Assembly (NCBI GenBank): GCA_009773155.1
Contig: WOVA01000003.1
Coordinates: 1-64,000 of the forward strand
Direction: 5' to 3'
DNA length: 64,000 bases
Source of the DNA: Elusimicrobiota bacterium
Lineage (GTDB): Bacteria; Elusimicrobiota; Elusimicrobia; Elusimicrobiales; UBA9959
In this document: in pieces, positions 53,702 to 64,000 of the stretch
Position numbering within the stretch: position 1 is the first letter of the stretch
Layout: each line of letters starts with the position of its first letter
Notes under the pieces: model-generated
Database searches by the model: none
Told to the model about the DNA's origin: nothing
What the model saw: only the letters and a program-made list of their open reading frames with translations
Made by a program: the position numbers and the translations under genes

Positions 53702-54928
53702 ATGCTCCGCTCATTGCTCATCCTCGCCCTCCTGCCGGCCGCCGCAGACGCCCTGCAGGTCCTGACTTTCGATGAGGCCAGGGGGGAGATGATCGCGGCC
53801 AATCCGCGGGCGCAGGCCTCGGCCCGTAACCTCGAGACGGCAGGCGAAAGGCTTACGGCCGCCCGCGCCGGACTCTACCCCTATTTTTCCGCCTCCGCGG
53901 CCTACTCCCGCTCCGGGTCGCAGGGGCTGGCGCCCGGAGATTCATATTCCTATGGCTTCAGCGGCAGCCAGCCGCTGTTCTCCCCCTCGGTGCCGGCGGC
54001 GGTGCGCTCCGCCGAGGCTTCTTACCGCTCGGCCGCGGCCGCCCACGACGGGCTCCTTTCCCGCCTCGGCTACGACCTTAAAGCCGCGTTCGCCGGCATA
54101 CTCAACGCCCGGGAAGCGCTGGCCCTCTCCGAGGCCACCCTAAAAAGGCGGGAAGAGAACCTGGAACTGATACGCCTTAAATACGAGGCCGGGCGCGAGA
54201 ACAAGGCCGCGCTGCTGGAGACCGAGGCCGCGCTCAAGACCGCGCGCTGGCGGCACGAGCGGTACAGGAAGGAACTCCTCCTCCTCGAGCGCGGGCTCAA
54301 CCGCCTGCTGGGCCGCGGCCCCCGCGAGCCGGTTCCCGGACTCTCACTTCCCGAGCCGCCCGCTCCGCCCGCGGAACTCTCCCCTTTCGAATCCCGGCTC
54401 CGCGAACATCCCTCGCTGCGCGCCGCCCGCGCGGCGGTCGATTCGGCGGAAGCGTCCGCGGACAGCGCGCGGGCCGGCAGGCTGCCCGAGGCTTCGGCCA
54501 ACGGCAGCTACCGCTGGAGCGGCACCGACTGGCCGGACAGGAACAGCGCCTGGTCGCTGGGCGCCAGCGTCAGCCTGCCCCTTTTCGCCGGCGGTCGCCT
54601 TAAGGCCGGCGTAGCCGCGGCCCGGAGCGGGCTGGCTTCGGCGGAAGCGGACCTGAGGAACGCCTCCGACGAAATTCACCTGTCCGCCGAGGACGCCTTC
54701 CTTTCCTGGCGCGAGGCCGCCGCCTGGCTGGACGTCGCCAAAAGCTCCCTCGACGCGGCGGAGGCCAGGGCCTGGCTGGTGCGCAAGCAGTACCTGGCCG
54801 GGCAGACTTCCTATTTTGAGTGGAGAACGGTGGAAGATTCGCTCATAACCGAACAGAACGATTACCTTTCGGCCGGGAGGGCCCTGGCGCTGGCGCACGC
54901 GGCCTTCGTCCGCGCCCTGGGAGAATAA
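53702..54928 (+). CDS. TolC-family outer-membrane efflux protein
   Basis: The 408-residue protein has a signal peptide and the alternating alpha-helical repeats of TolC, including two LRxxR-like helical halves and the GxxF/LPLF AGGRLKAGV motif of the periplasmic tip. It is followed by an MFP adaptor and MacB-like exporter. It forms the outer-membrane channel of a tripartite pump. Substrate unknown. Confidence 0.88.
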   Translation: MLRSLLILALLPAAADALQVLTFDEARGEMIAANPRAQASARNLETAGERLTAARAGLYPYFSASAAYSRSGSQGLAPGDSYSYGFSGSQPLFSPSVPAAVRSAEASYRSAAAAHDGLLSRLGYDLKAAFAGILNAREALALSEATLKRREENLELIRLKYEAGRENKAALLETEAALKTARWRHERYRKELLLLERGLNRLLGRGPREPVPGLSLPEPPAPPAELSPFESRLREHPSLRAARAAVDSAEASADSARAGRLPEASANGSYRWSGTDWPDRNSAWSLGASVSLPLFAGGRLKAGVAAARSGLASAEADLRNASDEIHLSAEDAFLSWREAAAWLDVAKSSLDAAEARAWLVRKQYLAGQTSYFEWRTVEDSLITEQNDYLSAGRALALAHAAFVRALGE

Positions 54929-54932
54929 GACG

Positions 54933-55892
54933 ATGAAGAAGCCCTTTTACAAGACCAAGAAGTTTATTTTCGGCGCGGTCACAGTGCTGCTTATCGGCGG
55001 GAGCTGTTCCGCCCTGAAAAGCAAGCGCGCCGCGGCCGAAGCCAGGCGGGTGGCGGCCATGACCGCCTTCCAGCCCGAGCGAGGGGACCTGGTGACCAAA
55101 ACCCAGGCTGCCGGCACCGTCGAGCCGGAGAACCGCGTACTGGTAACGCCATCGGTCTCGGGCAGGGCGGAAGAAGTCCTTTTCGAAGAGGGCCGCGAAG
55201 TTGAGAAGGGAGCCGTGCTGGCCTGGGTCAGTTCCAGCGAGCGCACGGCCCTGCTGGATTCGCTCAAGATGAAGGACTCCACGCCGGAGGAGCGCCGCAT
55301 GGTGGAGGAGGCCTACAACCTCACCCCCGTCGTGGCCCCCATATCCGGCATGGTAGTAAAGCGCTCCGTGGAGCCAGGCCAGTCGGTGAGCCCCGGCAAG
55401 GAGCTCGCGGTGATCTCCGACCGGCTCATAGTAAAAACTTTCGTCGACGAGACCGATATAGGGTCGGTCAAAGAGGGCCAACGCGCCGAATTCTACCTGG
55501 ACGCCTTCCCCAAGTCTAAGCGCGAGGGCCGGATCCTGGCCATCTCGCATGAATCCGTCACGAAGGACGGCGTGATCGTATACGAAGTAAAGGTCCTGCC
55601 GGCCGGGTCCACCAGGGACCTGCGCTCGGGCATGACCGCGGATGTGCTGATAACCACGGGAAGGAAGAAAGGCGTCCTGATGATCCCCAAGAGAGCGGTG
55701 AAGTACCGCGACGGCGGAGCCGCCGTATCGGTCAAAGCCTCGCCGGCGGAGCCGCTCTCCGACAAGGAGATAAAGACGGGCGCGGCCGACGAGAGGATGA
55801 TAGAGGTAACGGAAGGCCTGGCGGGAACCGACACCGTCTATTATTCCACCGGCATAGCCGGCGAGCGCTCCGGCTTCCGCATGAGCTTCTGA
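54933..55892 (+). CDS. periplasmic adaptor of an ABC exporter (MacA/HlyD family)
   Basis: The 319-residue membrane fusion protein has a single N-terminal helix, then a barrel-sandwich and beta-barrel with lipoyl-like VVAPISGMVVKRSVEPGQSV (about 130-150). The alpha-helical hairpin between the lipoyl halves is very short. It starts four bases after the TolC gene and three before MacB, consistent with a single pump operon. Confidence 0.88.
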   Translation: MKKPFYKTKKFIFGAVTVLLIGGSCSALKSKRAAAEARRVAAMTAFQPERGDLVTKTQAAGTVEPENRVLVTPSVSGRAEEVLFEEGREVEKGAVLAWVSSSERTALLDSLKMKDSTPEERRMVEEAYNLTPVVAPISGMVVKRSVEPGQSVSPGKELAVISDRLIVKTFVDETDIGSVKEGQRAEFYLDAFPKSKREGRILAISHESVTKDGVIVYEVKVLPAGSTRDLRSGMTADVLITTGRKKGVLMIPKRAVKYRDGGAAVSVKASPAEPLSDKEIKTGAADERMIEVTEGLAGTDTVYYSTGIAGERSGFRMSF

Positions 55893-55895
55893 GCG

Positions 55896-57854
<1,959 letters not shown>

Positions 57855-57857
57855 CGC

Positions 57858-59300
57858 TCAGTATTTCTTATAAAGTTCCAGCAGCAGGTCCCGGTGCAGC
57901 TCGTCGATGGCCGCACCGGAGGCCGTGTAATTATTGACGATGGAGCAGAAGGCCAGCGTCTTCCCTTTTTTCGTCTTCAGGTAGCCCGCGTAGCCGCGCA
58001 CGCCGCGCAGCGAGCCGGTCTTAAGGCGCAGCGCGCCCTCCAGCTCCGTGCCGACACCGAGCCGGCGCATGGCGCCGCCCGCGTCCGGATCGCCGGGAAA
58101 AGGCAATGACTCGTAAAAGACCGGGAACCAGGGCTTACTGTATACGGAGGCCAGCAGGCGGGCGAAGTCACCGGCCCGCGAGAGATTGTTGCGCGACAGT
58201 CCGCTGCCGTCGGCCACGGAGAACGCCCCGGCCGGCGCGCCTTCGGCCGACAGAAAGCCGGCGACGGCTTTCCTGCCTTCTTCAGGGGTTCCACCGGCGC
58301 CCTTCTCCAGACCCAGGTGCCGCAGCAGCAGTTCGGCGTAGAGGTTGAAACTGCGCTTGTTCAGGGCGCGCACTATCTCGGACAGCGGCGCGGAAGTGGA
58401 GGAGGCCAGCTCATAGGCCGCCGGAGGAGCCTTGCCCCTGGCCGGCTTCCCGGAGAGCTTTATGCCCGCGGCGGACAGGCTCTCCGTCAGCGCGCGGGCG
58501 GCGAACAGCGCCGGGTCGGGCAGCGCCGCCTTTATCGCGAAATCCACGGGGCCCTGCGGTATAGTGCCGCGCAGTACGGCGGAATCCTGGCCCGGGAAAG
58601 CGAAGACATAGCCGTTGTCGCCGGACCCTTCGGGGCCGGTCAGCATCAGGTTCTCGAAAGACAGGCCCGGCATCGGGGGCTCGGTCCTGACCACCTCGGC
58701 CTTTTCGCCCGGGGCCGTGCCGGGCCTGAAATATATCCTGTAGGTATTATCGTTGACCGTAAGAGCCGACGGGCGGGCGGCGTAATAGTTGCCTATGTCC
58801 TCCCAGGACCAGGAGCCGGGCTGGAAGTTATCGAACAGGCTCTCGTCGGCCACGACGCCCCCCCGCACCGAACTTATCCCCGCGGCCCGCAGCTTCTCCG
58901 CCCAACCGGAGTACACGGCCGGCAGGGCGGGCGCGTTCCTTATTATCTCCGACCCGGGCGAAGGGTCTCCGCCGCCGACCAGGTAAAGATCGCCGCCGAC
59001 GACGCCTCCCGCCGGTTTTTCCGCGGAGACCAGCCTGGTCAAGAACCTCTTTTCGGGGCCGAGGTATTCCAGCGCGGCCGCCGTGACCGGCAGCTTCATC
59101 GTGCTGGCCGGCACCAGGTTAAGGTCGGCGCCCCGCGCCAGCAGTTCCCGGCCGGAAGCCGCGTCGACCACGGCCAGCCCCCAGGACGCGCCGGCCATCG
59201 CCGGGGCGGCGGCCATTTCCCGGGCCGCGCTGCCGGGCGAAGCGTGGGACTGGCCGGGAGAAAGCAGGACTAAAAGCGCGATAAGCGTTATCGTGTTCAT
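57858..59300 (-). CDS. dacB: D-alanyl-D-alanine carboxypeptidase/endopeptidase (PBP4, peptidase S13)
   Basis: The 480-residue periplasmic enzyme has a signal peptide (about 1-20), the SxxK catalytic serine in ASTMKLP, SxN in GSGLSRNNLS, and KTGSL. Length and motifs match PBP4 (DacB), a class C low-molecular-weight penicillin-binding protein that trims peptidoglycan. Convergent with MacB by three bases, divergent from glgB by 52 bases. Confidence 0.93.
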   Translation of the reverse strand: MNTITLIALLVLLSPGQSHASPGSAAREMAAAPAMAGASWGLAVVDAASGRELLARGADLNLVPASTMKLPVTAAALEYLGPEKRFLTRLVSAEKPAGGVVGGDLYLVGGGDPSPGSEIIRNAPALPAVYSGWAEKLRAAGISSVRGGVVADESLFDNFQPGSWSWEDIGNYYAARPSALTVNDNTYRIYFRPGTAPGEKAEVVRTEPPMPGLSFENLMLTGPEGSGDNGYVFAFPGQDSAVLRGTIPQGPVDFAIKAALPDPALFAARALTESLSAAGIKLSGKPARGKAPPAAYELASSTSAPLSEIVRALNKRSFNLYAELLLRHLGLEKGAGGTPEEGRKAVAGFLSAEGAPAGAFSVADGSGLSRNNLSRAGDFARLLASVYSKPWFPVFYESLPFPGDPDAGGAMRRLGVGTELEGALRLKTGSLRGVRGYAGYLKTKKGKTLAFCSIVNNYTASGAAIDELHRDLLLELYKKY

Positions 59301-59352
59301 AGGCGAAAGTATACAAAAATAGCCCGCGCCGCGATTTTGTACAATTAAGGCG

Positions 59353-61257
<1,905 letters not shown>

Positions 61258-61395
61258 CGCGCCTCGCCGCCGCGGAGGACGGTTATGCCCCAAGGGCCTA
61301 TGCCGACCCTTCCCCACGGACCCTCGCCAGGTTTAGCCGGGCGTGCCATAATATAGTATTATTGACCCGTAGTCAGGGTTATTCCGGAGGGGCAG

Positions 61396-62832
61396 ATGTT
61401 CAAAATAGCACCGTTACTTTCCTTAATCACAGTTTTTCTCATCGGCGCATACCCGCTGCGCGCTCAGTCCGCGATAGAGGACCTTGTAAGGTCCGCGCCG
61501 GAACAGACAGCGGTCATTCCCGCGCCGGCAGAACTCAAGTCCGGCCATCAGCACAGCCCGCTGGCCCGGCAGGACTGGCGGACCGCCGTCACCCTCTATT
61601 CGGCAAAAAACTTCACCCCGACCCCCGCCCGCAGGATAAACCTCGAAGGCTCGTCCGCCGTGATGCTGCAGGGCTTCCACTGGTACGCCGACAACTACTG
61701 GCTCGACCTGCCTAAGGGCTGGTGGGGCAAGATGGCCGAGAAGGCCCCCGAAGTGGGCGCCGCCGGCTTCGACATGATCTGGTTCCCCCCCGTTTCCCGC
61801 GGCAGCTATTACCCCACCGAGTGGTACGACCTGGACTCGCAGTGGGGCAAAAAAGAGACTTTGATAGAAGCCGTGCGCGCCATGAAGGCGCACGGCGTAA
61901 GCCCTGTCGCCGATATAATCCTGAACCACCGCAACGGCACCCTCGACTGGGCCGATTTCACCAGCCCCGACTGGCCGACCACCGTAATAGTCAAGGATGA
62001 CGAATGGCCGGGCATGAAGGGTCCCAACTACGACGAAGGGCAGGGCGAGAGGGGCTGCCGCGACCTGGACCACAACAGCGCGCTGGTGCGCGAGGACGCC
62101 AAGGTCTTCCTGCGCTGGCTGCGCTACACGATAGGCTTCGACGGCTGGCGCTACGACATGGTCAAAGGCTTCCAGCCGCACAGGATCAAGGATTACAACC
62201 GCGCCTCAGCCCCCGGCTTTTCGGTAGGGGAATACTACGACACCAACCGGCAGCTGCTGGTCAATTGGGCGGACGGCACGGCCGACGGCGACAAGTCTGA
62301 AGCCTCCACCGTCTTCGATTTCACCACCCGCTACAGCCTGGTCGCCGCGGTCGAGAGCGAACGCTACGATATGCTCAACGATCACGGCCGTCCCTCCGGC
62401 TCCATCGGCTGGTGGCCCGGCAAGTCGGTCACCTTCGTGGAGAACCACGACACCTCTCCGCGGGACCCCAAGTTCCTGCAAAACGCCTCACGCGAATACC
62501 GCGTGCAGCGCCAGATGGGCTACGCCTATATCCTGACCCATCCGGGCACGCCCAGCGTTTACTGGCCCCATTTCTTCGACTGGGGCTCGGAGTACAGGGC
62601 CAAGCTGCAGGGGCTCATAAATCTCCGCAAGTCGGCCGGCATAACCGCCGTCAGCCCGGTGCAGATACTGGCCGCCTATAACGAGCTCTACGCCGCGATG
62701 ATAACCGGCCAGAACAAGTATGTCGTACTGAAAATGGGCAAGAACTGGGGCTGGCAGCCCGGTCACGACTGGCGGCTGGAAGCCAGCGGCGAGCGCTGGG
62801 CGGTCTGGACCCAGCCCATAACCAGACCCTGA
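61396..62832 (+). CDS. secreted alpha-amylase, GH13
   Basis: The 478-residue enzyme has a signal peptide (about 1-24) and GH13 motifs: PVADIILNHR (region I), GFDGWRYDMVKGF with the nucleophile Asp (II), SVGEYYD with the acid Glu (III) and VENHDTSPRD (IV). Layout is like plant and archaeal alpha-amylases. It starts after a 138-base gap that holds an AT-rich palindrome (ATAATA, TAG, TATTAT) and a good GGAGG. Role: starch or glycogen breakdown in periplasm or outside the cell. Confidence 0.93.
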   Translation: MFKIAPLLSLITVFLIGAYPLRAQSAIEDLVRSAPEQTAVIPAPAELKSGHQHSPLARQDWRTAVTLYSAKNFTPTPARRINLEGSSAVMLQGFHWYADNYWLDLPKGWWGKMAEKAPEVGAAGFDMIWFPPVSRGSYYPTEWYDLDSQWGKKETLIEAVRAMKAHGVSPVADIILNHRNGTLDWADFTSPDWPTTVIVKDDEWPGMKGPNYDEGQGERGCRDLDHNSALVREDAKVFLRWLRYTIGFDGWRYDMVKGFQPHRIKDYNRASAPGFSVGEYYDTNRQLLVNWADGTADGDKSEASTVFDFTTRYSLVAAVESERYDMLNDHGRPSGSIGWWPGKSVTFVENHDTSPRDPKFLQNASREYRVQRQMGYAYILTHPGTPSVYWPHFFDWGSEYRAKLQGLINLRKSAGITAVSPVQILAAYNELYAAMITGQNKYVVLKMGKNWGWQPGHDWRLEASGERWAVWTQPITRP

Positions 62833-62837
62833 CTGAT

Positions 62838-62901
62838 AGGGGACGCTGATTACTAAATGCCTAATTACGCACAATTAGGCATTTAGTAATCAGCGTCCCC
62901 T
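62838..62901. repeat. perfect 29-base inverted repeat between convergent genes
   Basis: Arms 62838-62866 and 62873-62901 are fully complementary, separated by six bases. The outer end starts AGGGGACGC. It begins six bases after the amylase stop and supplies the stop codon of the aldolase gene. It may also act as a bidirectional terminator, but there is no T-tract. Confidence 0.9.
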
Positions 62902-63816
62902 TCTATATCTACCGCCTTTCATCCCCTCCAGGTAATCCCTATCCCCCTTCGTAAGAAAGCGGGGCGTCCAGCCCAGCGTGTCCGCGCAGTCGAGTATGTA
63001 AAAAATGGCCGTCAGCACCTCGTTGACCGCGGCCATATCCTTACCGGAACCGTCCAGTTCCGCGGGGCCGCAGTACAGAGCCTGGTCGGGGGAAAGGACA
63101 TTGTCGAGCATGAAGGCCTTTCCCCTGCGTTCCAGCCGCGCCTTGTTATGCGCCGATAGTCCGGCGGCGGGATAGTCCGCGGAAGGATATAGCGGCAGGC
63201 GCAGCGCCGAACGTATCTCCGCGTTGACCCGCAGGGCACGCTCAAGCGCGGCCTCGGACCCCGGCGCGCTGACCACCAGCCCGTGATTGGCGAGAAAAAG
63301 GACCTGCGTGCCGGTGGCCCGCCCGGGCCCGTCCACGGCGCAACAGAGCCGCGCGCCGGGAGGCACGTAATCTATCCAGGCCGCGCCCGGGAAAAGCCGC
63401 GCGGCGGCGGCCCGGCCTTCGGCGGTCATATTCAGGACATTTGCGCAGGCGGAATGAATATGGACCACGGCGGTATTGAGCAGGGCGTGGAAACCGGTCT
63501 CGACTGAAGGTTTCGCTGCGGAGGAGCCCTTTACCGGCAGCGACTGGGCGCAGAGATACTCCAGCAGTTCCCCGTCGTCCATCCGGCAGCCGGCCAGCTG
63601 CCGCTTGATATTGCCGTGATTGACCAGCGCATAGCCGGAAATACCGGTCATCTCCGCCAGGCGCGAACCCGAAGCCTTTATCAGCATGCGCTCGGGACCG
63701 ATCTTTAGCGAGACATTGCCGCCGCCGCCCTGCGTCAGGTCAGGCCCGGCGCCGGCGGCGCGGGCCATGGCGGCCAGGCGGGCGGCGGAATTATCCAGAG
63801 ACGGGTCGAAAGTCAT
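62890..63816 (-). CDS. class II aldolase/adducin family protein
   Basis: The 308-residue protein has the class II aldolase pattern: GGGGNVSLKI, SGSRLAEM, metal-binding HIH (HIHSACAN) and NHGL. It resembles rhamnulose-1-phosphate or fuculose-phosphate aldolase and related decarboxylases; the sugar is not decidable. The last codons (YRRGR and stop) lie in the outer part of the 29-base inverted repeat, so the natural C-terminus may have been altered. ATG at 63816 shares bases with the stop of the upstream recombinase. Confidence 0.82.
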   Translation of the reverse strand: MTFDPSLDNSAARLAAMARAAGAGPDLTQGGGGNVSLKIGPERMLIKASGSRLAEMTGISGYALVNHGNIKRQLAGCRMDDGELLEYLCAQSLPVKGSSAAKPSVETGFHALLNTAVVHIHSACANVLNMTAEGRAAAARLFPGAAWIDYVPPGARLCCAVDGPGRATGTQVLFLANHGLVVSAPGSEAALERALRVNAEIRSALRLPLYPSADYPAAGLSAHNKARLERRGKAFMLDNVLSPDQALYCGPAELDGSGKDMAAVNEVLTAIFYILDCADTLGWTPRFLTKGDRDYLEGMKGGRYRRGR

Positions 63817-64000
63817 CAGCCTCCCCTCTTCTTGGGAGAGCGGGGATGGGCCTTTTCGTAGACCTCTTTCAGGCGCTCCAGCGAGACATGGGTGTAGATC
63901 TGCGTGGTTTCCAGGTTCTTATGTCCCAGCATCTCCTGCACCGAACGCAGGTCGCAGCCGTGGTCGAGCAGGTGCGTCGCAAAGGAGTGGCGCAGCGCGT
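63816..64000 (-). CDS. tyrosine recombinase XerC/XerD-like, C-terminal end
   Basis: The minus-strand frame entering from the right edge encodes [33 protein letters not shown] and a basic tail ending KKRGG. This is the C-terminal catalytic part of a tyrosine recombinase, with the HxxR region and the tyrosine nucleophile in QIYTHV. It is 61 codons long in the window. The stop overlaps the aldolase ATG. The housekeeping Xer that resolves chromosome dimers is the likeliest identity, since no other integrase or att site is seen. Confidence 0.85.
   Translation of the reverse strand, partial: ALRHSFATHLLDHGCDLRSVQEMLGHKNLETTQIYTHVSLERLKEVYEKAHPRSPKKRGG

Noticed and set aside
63816-64000. Xer-type recombinase as evidence of an integrative element
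   Set aside because: Only the C-terminus is visible, no attachment repeats are seen and its overlap with the aldolase gene looks like ordinary operon packing.

Overview
The window is 64 kb of a GC-rich bacterial chromosome with almost no intergenic space: no gene-free stretch reaches 300 bases. The host is a diderm. It encodes a Lol lipoprotein-release system, a TolC/MacAB-type exporter and a lipoprotein-like NrfA, but also the McsA/McsB protein-arginine phosphorylation pair best known from Firmicutes. Genes run in long co-directional strings with ATGA overlaps. I infer a deep-branching diderm, possibly Elusimicrobiota; this is not proven by anything in the window.

Layout. (a) 1-1.7 kb is an AT-richer accessory patch: a nucleotidyltransferase toxin/antitoxin-like pair under a palindromic operator, a decapitated ECF sigma gene ending in a dispersed palindromic repeat, and two copies of an ECF-type promoter. 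(b) 1.7-7 kb holds a nucleobase-catabolism cluster: an 8-oxoguanine deaminase-like hydrolase divergent from a PreT-PreA-type fusion oxidoreductase and SsnA. (c) 7.1-8.2 kb is a foreign-looking membrane-anchored protein with an internal duplication. (d) 8.2-36.4 kb is one minus-strand gene train. Its top is ftcD, then an acyl-CoA dehydrogenase with ETF, a histidine kinase, a CHASE2 cyclase, a DUF3307 membrane protein, a DnaQ-type exonuclease, hutH and hutU; its tail is yajQ, hutI, a HAD phosphatase and a SIS protein. All four enzymes for histidine to glutamate are present (HutH, HutU, HutI, FtcD).

(e) Between hutU and yajQ, with almost no junction sequence, sits an AT-richer type I restriction-modification defence island (11.9-22.4 kb): hsdM, a YhcG/DUF1016 nuclease, an hsdS 5' remnant, a HepT-like HEPN toxin, an MntA-like nucleotidyltransferase fused in frame to the N-terminus of HsdS, a small membrane protein, an ABC-type ATPase with a DUF4276/TOPRIM-like partner, and hsdR. 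The HepT/MntA-HsdS arrangement is the most novel item: it suggests a toxin whose antidote is physically part of the restriction complex.

(f) 36.4-36.6 kb holds a candidate small RNA or attenuator with a consensus promoter and an intrinsic terminator. (g) 36.6-46.7 kb, minus strand, carries envelope and housekeeping genes: secreted proteins, an enolase-superfamily epimerase, a WecA/TagO-like transferase, a PIG-L deacetylase, an ExeA-like ATPase, mcsB, mcsA, lolD, lolC/E, lysS and a response regulator. (h) 47.7-57.9 kb, plus strand, carries ndk, an alpha/beta hydrolase, murQ, a nitrite-ammonification operon with its own cytochrome c maturation genes (resB-ccsA-nrfH-nrfA), and a TolC-MacA-MacB exporter. 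(i) 57.9-64 kb carries a PBP4-type carboxypeptidase, glgB, a secreted alpha-amylase, a class II aldolase and the end of a Xer-type recombinase. No tRNA, rRNA, CRISPR array or complete insertion sequence was recognised.
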